DNA of 64,000 nucleotides from Sycobia sp. Sy_11 (Eukaryota; Arthropoda; Insecta; Hymenoptera; Epichrysomallidae): NCBI GenBank assembly GCA_018907035.1, contig JACCIC010000003.1, positions 6,668,001 to 6,732,000 of the forward strand, read 5' to 3'. Shown piece by piece: positions 59,430 to 64,000 of this stretch (position 1 is its first letter; each line of letters starts with the position of its first letter). The notes under the pieces were generated by a model. It saw only the letters and a program-made list of their open reading frames with translations, ran no database searches and was not told where the DNA came from. The position numbers and the translations under genes were made by a program.

Positions 59430-60192
59430 CAAAAATTGTGATAGTTTTTCAGATTTCTTCAAAATTCTCGTAGATAGTGCGGCTGATTTTGCGGATATCA
59501 TCAAGGTACAATATTTGAAATGTTGTTGAATTCAGTCTTCACGCTCCGTGCGCGCCGTTTTTTTGGTCTGACGGGCCCGCCAACAGGTGGCGCTGGCGAT
59601 GGCTGCCTCGCCCCGCTCATCGGCACGGAGTCCTTTCGGTGCCTTCAACGTTAAGATAGTTGCGCGTTAGCCACACTAGAGATGTTCGGCACGTATCTGA
59701 ATATTAATCACTCAGCAAGTTTCTTAATATTAATAATAAACTCATACATTTAAGTTATTTGTTCTTTACTTAGTTCTTTGCAATCCTTACTAAACAACAT
59801 AAGAATAATTTTGTCACCGAAAGCAAAATAATCGCTTATAGATGATCGTCTTATATGGCACGTCGGTTGAAATATAAGGTACTTATTTATATACAGCATT
59901 TTCAATTTGCATCCGACGAGAAATCGCGTTATCCATTGAGAGTTACGTGTATCGAATGGAATACATATGTAGACGATACTTTAGCCGGTTCTAACAAGAT
60001 TTCCCGCGCTATAGCAAGACGTAAAGAGCTCATGGAAATCTTAAAGCCTTCGGCAACAGAATTAAATAAATGCCCCGTGAATCATGCAAGCTTATTATCG
60101 TCTGACTCGATTCAACATGTAACAGAGATTATTAAACAAATTGATCGTGACTATGAAGGAAGAACTCTTGGGGTTTACTGAAATCCATATGT
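59430..60192 (+). mobile_element. degraded BEL/Pao relic (gag and RT pieces)
   Basis: Near 59440-59525 the translation FSDFFKILVDSAADFADIIK with VQYLKCC matches the inner element's gag (SFADIFTTLV, LQYLKSC). Near 59940-60180 a reverse transcriptase piece carries TYVDDTLAGS and LGVY, matching TYVDDTFSGA and LGVHW. About 330 bp of unrelated GC-rich DNA separates them, and most of gag-pol is missing. Confidence 0.75.
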
Positions 60193-60533
60193 ATGCCTAG
60201 GAGATATAGTTAACAACGTTAGTGTGTTTGGTTTGTGGCGGTGCGCTGGTATAGACTGTATATCCGAAGACTTATATAGTTTTACATTTTTATATCGATT
60301 TTGTTTATGACTTGGTAGTATCCATAAAATAATTATGATTTTCCAAATTATTTATTGATTACGATTCCAGTGTAACATTCTATATTTATGAATTAAGTCT
60401 GGATGAATATTTATATTTTAACATTCACTTTACAGTGTAACACGGATGATAACTGTTATTACTCAGGCTGTTGTCTACGATCTCTTATCGCTCGGACGAC
60501 TGTTTGTACTGGTGGACCGCCAGACTTATAAGT

Positions 60534-60672
60534 CAGGTGCCCCCGTATATCGATCGGCAGCACGGGAGGAAAATTATTATTTCAACCAGATGCTGACCGG
60601 CCACGGGTACTTTCCCGCGTACTTGCACAGGATGGGCAAAGTCGCGGATCCAGATTGTATAGGAGGTATGAG
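60534..60672 (+). mobile_element. R1-like LINE fragment
   Basis: Encodes NYYFNQMLTGHGYFPAYLHR followed by MGKVADPDC, matching HLKQLLSVHGRFRSYLHKMGKVPDPSC of the LINE fragment at 22981-23760. It lies immediately after exon 2 of the broken cysteine-rich gene. Confidence 0.7.
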
Positions 60673-60859
60673 GTATGATATTAAATAACGGGGCTGATGT
60701 TGCAGTGGAACGAGTGCGCATGCGCCAACTAACATTGACCAACAGTTGTTTAGTTTGAGACTTCTTCTTCAGAATGCAGTTAGTCTCATTTCTATAAACA
60801 ACATCGTTAAGTCATAACCTTCATTTACGCTAGTGTTGTTATCTTATTTTGACGGAAAA

Positions 60860-61240
60860 ATGGTAAGCGTAATAATAGAGCAACGAATTGTTATTAAATT
60901 TCACTTTAAACATGGAAAAACCGCTACCGAAATCTATAATTTACTAAAAGATGTGTATGGCAATGAATGCTTATCGTGGACTCGTGTTTTTGAATGGTTT
61001 AAGCGTTTTCAAGATGGTCGACAAGATATTGAAGATTATTCGCGGCCAGATCGTTTTCAACATCGAATGGATGACAATGTCAAAAAAGTTGCTAATTTGA
61101 TTCGGTCTGACCGTCGATGAAGTATTCGTGTGGTTGCTTAATCTGTAGGCATTGATAAAGAATGTGTACGGCAAATTTTAGATGACAATTTGAACATGCG
61201 AAAAGTGTGTGCAAAAATGGTACCAAACATTCTCACGATT
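60860..61240 (+). mobile_element. mariner-type transposase relic
   Basis: The ATG at 60860 opens a frame with the mariner N-terminal helix-turn-helix (KHGKTATEIYNLL, then FEWFKRFQDGRQDIED). It stops at 61118-61120 and continues in frame after a second stop with SVGIDKECVRQIL and a VCAKMVPNIL-like piece. The catalytic domain is absent. It is of a different lineage from the relic at 9260. Confidence 0.75.
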
Positions 61241-63000
61241 ATAAATTGTAAATTGTATGTTGATTGTGAACTAAATTAATAAATATTTCTACATAAAGAG
61301 TATAAACTAAAGTTCATTTTACTCACTAGTAGATAATATTGATATCGACAAAGTTAATGTCTAATTTTCATTTTGTTTTTACTTTTTAATTCTTTATAAG
61401 GTGATTGTAAATGTGGAATCTATCAAAAACTCCTTATTTATAAAATATTTAGCTACACGTGCTGGTAAATGTTCACCTTTTAAATGTTTAATTTACAACA
61501 TGGATCACGTATCGTTGTATTTGTGGTTTTGTGTATGTGTGTAAATGCGTGTGTGAAAATTTTTCGCACGATTATTTTACTTGGAATTGAAAATACACTT
61601 ATAATTCTTTTGATAGATTTAGATACATAACATCACTTACGATAATTATTTAAAAAATTTCTGTTCTAAAAGAGTGAATATATATATTACACCTGAATTT
61701 CAGAATTCTTTAATGTTTAAATAATTTTTTCCATAAAATACAATATTCACTCTATGGTCAATGAAGGAAATATATATTAATTGTCTTTCAACTTACAGTG
61801 ATCCAGTTCATTTTTTTGTTTATAATTAAATCTTTATTTTAAAAATCAAAGGTTTCAATATTTACCATCATCTATTAGGTTAGATTACAACAATAGAATT
61901 AAATATTTTTTACGTATTGATTTAGAATATTGAGTTATATAATTTAAAGATAAGTGCCTTGCTCTTTTAAATTTCATTTCTTTGAAAGTTACTATTCATA
62001 TTGTAAATCTAAAGCTATAGAACTTTTTTTACGAAAATTATAGAAAAGAAATTTTGTTGTACGAGTATTAAAAAAAAATCATTATTGATGAAATTTTTTA
62101 ATTCTTTAGGACCCATATCTATAGATCCGCATCAATCTGAGATAATAACATTATCAAACAGTATGTGTTATTCTGCCCGCTATGTCACAGTAAAATCGTT
62201 TATATATCCATCGTAATATCTGCAATTATGAATTGGAAGGAAACAAAAGGAAAGAATTCCTAAAATAAATTATACTTTATAGAAAATCTCTTGCAACACT
62301 GGAGATTGAACAGCCAGACAAAATTAATTTGCTATATAATAAGCTGAGATAACACTCTTCTACTACATGTATAAATGAAATTTTTCTAATATAAAACCAG
62401 CAATGTGTACACAAACTTTTTAATTAAATACTTTCAACAATTTAAAGAGATAGTTATTCTCTTTCCATTGTGATTGTTGCAGTTCTTTTTGTTTTATTTC
62501 TTCTTATAAAAGAATTCGTAACTGTCAAGTGTTCTTTAATAAATTAATTTTATGGAATATAATATCATTTTTAGAAAATCTTATTTTTAGTATATTGATA
62601 TGTTATTCAATAAATATATAGTAATACATTGAATATTTTTGTACTGAATCTATTAATTTTGTAATAACAAAATAAATTGTATAGGATTTCTTATTTTAAG
62701 GTTTTAAATAATTTTACTTAAACCGAACTAAATTCTACACTCTAAATATTTGCATACATTAGTATGCGGAAGAAGAAAATGAAACTGTTAATGATAAGGG
62801 TATTTATGATACTAAGAACTCTATTCATAATATAATACTTATCATATTATCATTAGAATGATATTTAATACATTTTAGAACAATGTACATGTTCTTTACT
62901 TGATTTCAAGTCTCAAAACCATTTTCGCACTTTAATCTAATAAATTTAATGTAAAAACAACTAATACTTAATTAATAAGTCCGCGGAAGCAGTAGAAAAA
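61241..63000. other. AT-rich stretch, nothing recognised
   Basis: Stops in all frames, no long repeats. No third exon of the cysteine-rich gene was found here. Confidence 0.55.
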
Positions 63001-64000
63001 TAAAAGCCACTCGCTGCTGAAACTTTGAGCGTAAAATATTTAACGAGAACCGTCACATTCACATGGGTATGCGTATAAATAGTATATGTACCAGAATGCA
63101 CCTTTTATCGAACGTGAGGATATTGCCGCCCGTGGTCCCCCATATTCAAGAGCACAGCGCACTTTGAATACAGGGCAAATCCGGGAGAAAAGCGATTTTC
63201 ACACGCGGGGGTGGATAACGGGTCAGGCGACGAGGGGTCCTCGCAATATAAAAGATTATCCAGGAAAACAAGTAGCATTCACTTATATAGCGACTGGAAA
63301 AAATGCGACAAAAATGCCGACACTCCCCACCCCGCCGCCGGCTCCTTTCGCCATGATCCCGCACAGGTAACCGCTTATACGACGGCATAAGGGCCGAGGG
63401 TGTCGAGAATCTTTGGACGTCGAAGCGGAGAGGAGTTCTTCAAGACAATTAGGACAGTGTAGCCGCCGTCGCCGCTGCTTCTGATACTCCCGCCGGTAGC
63501 CGCTGCCGGGCTTCCCCGAAGTCCGAGGCAATAAAGTCACCGAGGCAGCGCCGCGCTGACGCACGCTCGTTCCTCGCACACGTGTACCTCCGTGTGTGCG
63601 CGGTGGGTGTCATATCCCCCTTCCACGTACGCATATATGTACACACAGACGCACGCTTCTCGATGCCCTCTCCGCAGAGGCCGCTGAATATTTATGTTTT
63701 CCGCGCCTCGAGCGCGTGGGCCTACTGAATAAGCCAGAGGTCGTTGCGCTGGCGCATTACGCTCCGCATCCCGGCGTTTTGTACCTTCATTCGTTTCTAT
63801 TTTTTCATACATTATATCGGTGGAAGGCCAGGCGCACCATTTTCTTATTCCGGGTGAGTGCGCTTCATCCCTCCTTCTAACCCCACTATGTCAAAGGACT
63901 TTACTCACGCGGCCGAATCCGTGGGACGGGTGTACTCGCCGGAGTCATTGTCGCTGGTGGTCATTAAGAGGTAGACGGGGATATAATGGCCGAGGGATAA
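63001..64000. other. GC-rich stretch at window end, no supported gene
   Basis: CpG-rich DNA with several overlapping frames of 60-100 codons on both strands. A consensus-like donor (GGGTGAGTGC) occurs near 63850. It may be the edge of a promoter or exon of a gene beyond the window. Confidence 0.35.

Larger units (their letters stand above)
58207..60511 (+). pseudogene. second cysteine-rich peptide gene copy, truncated
   Basis: Exon 1 (58207-58299) encodes a signal peptide like copy A's but one codon shorter, with the same GTAAGTAATATA donor. Exon 2 (60436-60511) follows a TTTACAG acceptor and keeps C-x5-C-x4-CC-x10-C exactly, although most other residues differ. The exon 2 donor is poor (GTGGAC) and a LINE piece starts within about 30 bp. 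No exon 3 was found to the end of the window. The intron carries a BEL relic. It is probably a pseudogene; a shortened product cannot be excluded. Confidence 0.6.

Noticed and set aside
63001..64000. Possible coding exon ending at a GTGAGT donor near 63850
   Set aside because: Several overlapping frames are equally open because of high GC. No acceptor-donor pair or family match supports one.

Overview
The window is nuclear DNA from an arthropod, most probably an insect and perhaps a hymenopteran. It is strongly AT-rich with patches of high GC, carries many long (TA)n, (CA)n and (CT)n microsatellites, has spliced genes with short introns, and holds BEL/Pao LTR retrotransposons, mariner relics and R1-like LINE pieces. 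The species cannot be fixed from the sequence. No prokaryotic features, tRNA or rRNA genes, or CRISPR arrays were seen.

Layout. 1-14.2 kb: no gene that can be supported; AT-rich DNA, GC-rich patches crowded with microsatellites, one short-loop hairpin and one mariner relic. 14.2-28.5 kb: three tandem two-exon trypsin genes (ATG 14445, 21019, 26605), each with a TATA box about 63 bp upstream of the ATG and two conserved GATA-type sites. The catalytic exon and 3' UTR are almost identical in the three, while signal-peptide exons and introns have diverged. Decayed trypsin 3' ends lie downstream of copies 1 and 3, and two LINE fragments sit head to head between copies 2 and 3. 28.5-32.2 kb: non-coding, with a hammerhead ribozyme motif on the minus strand at 32005-32056 and a more decayed relative at 28743. 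32.2-38 kb: an intact three-exon gene for a small secreted peptide with 12 cysteines. Its large second intron holds a 1.4-kb structure with 387-bp direct repeats.

38.4-57.7 kb: BEL/Pao retrotransposons. A degraded gag relic with a putative LTR lies at 38.4-40.5 kb. A complete minus-strand element (41643-57663, TSD CTAAG) follows. A second complete plus-strand element (48419-56392, TSD CACTT) is nested in the 5' leader of the first. Both keep intact coding regions. In the outer element gag and pol are in the same frame, separated by one TGA in the context TGA-CTA-G, a known readthrough context. The inner element has a single uninterrupted gag-pol ORF.

57.7-61.3 kb: a second copy of the cysteine-rich gene, broken by a BEL relic, a LINE piece and a mariner relic. 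61.3-64 kb: AT-rich then GC-rich DNA without a supported gene.

Functionally the locus combines a young family of secreted digestive-type trypsins with a small family of secreted cysteine-rich peptides. Relics of the peptide genes' upstream region occur between trypsin genes 1 and 2 and beside the BEL element, so both families have been duplicated and interspersed in this region.
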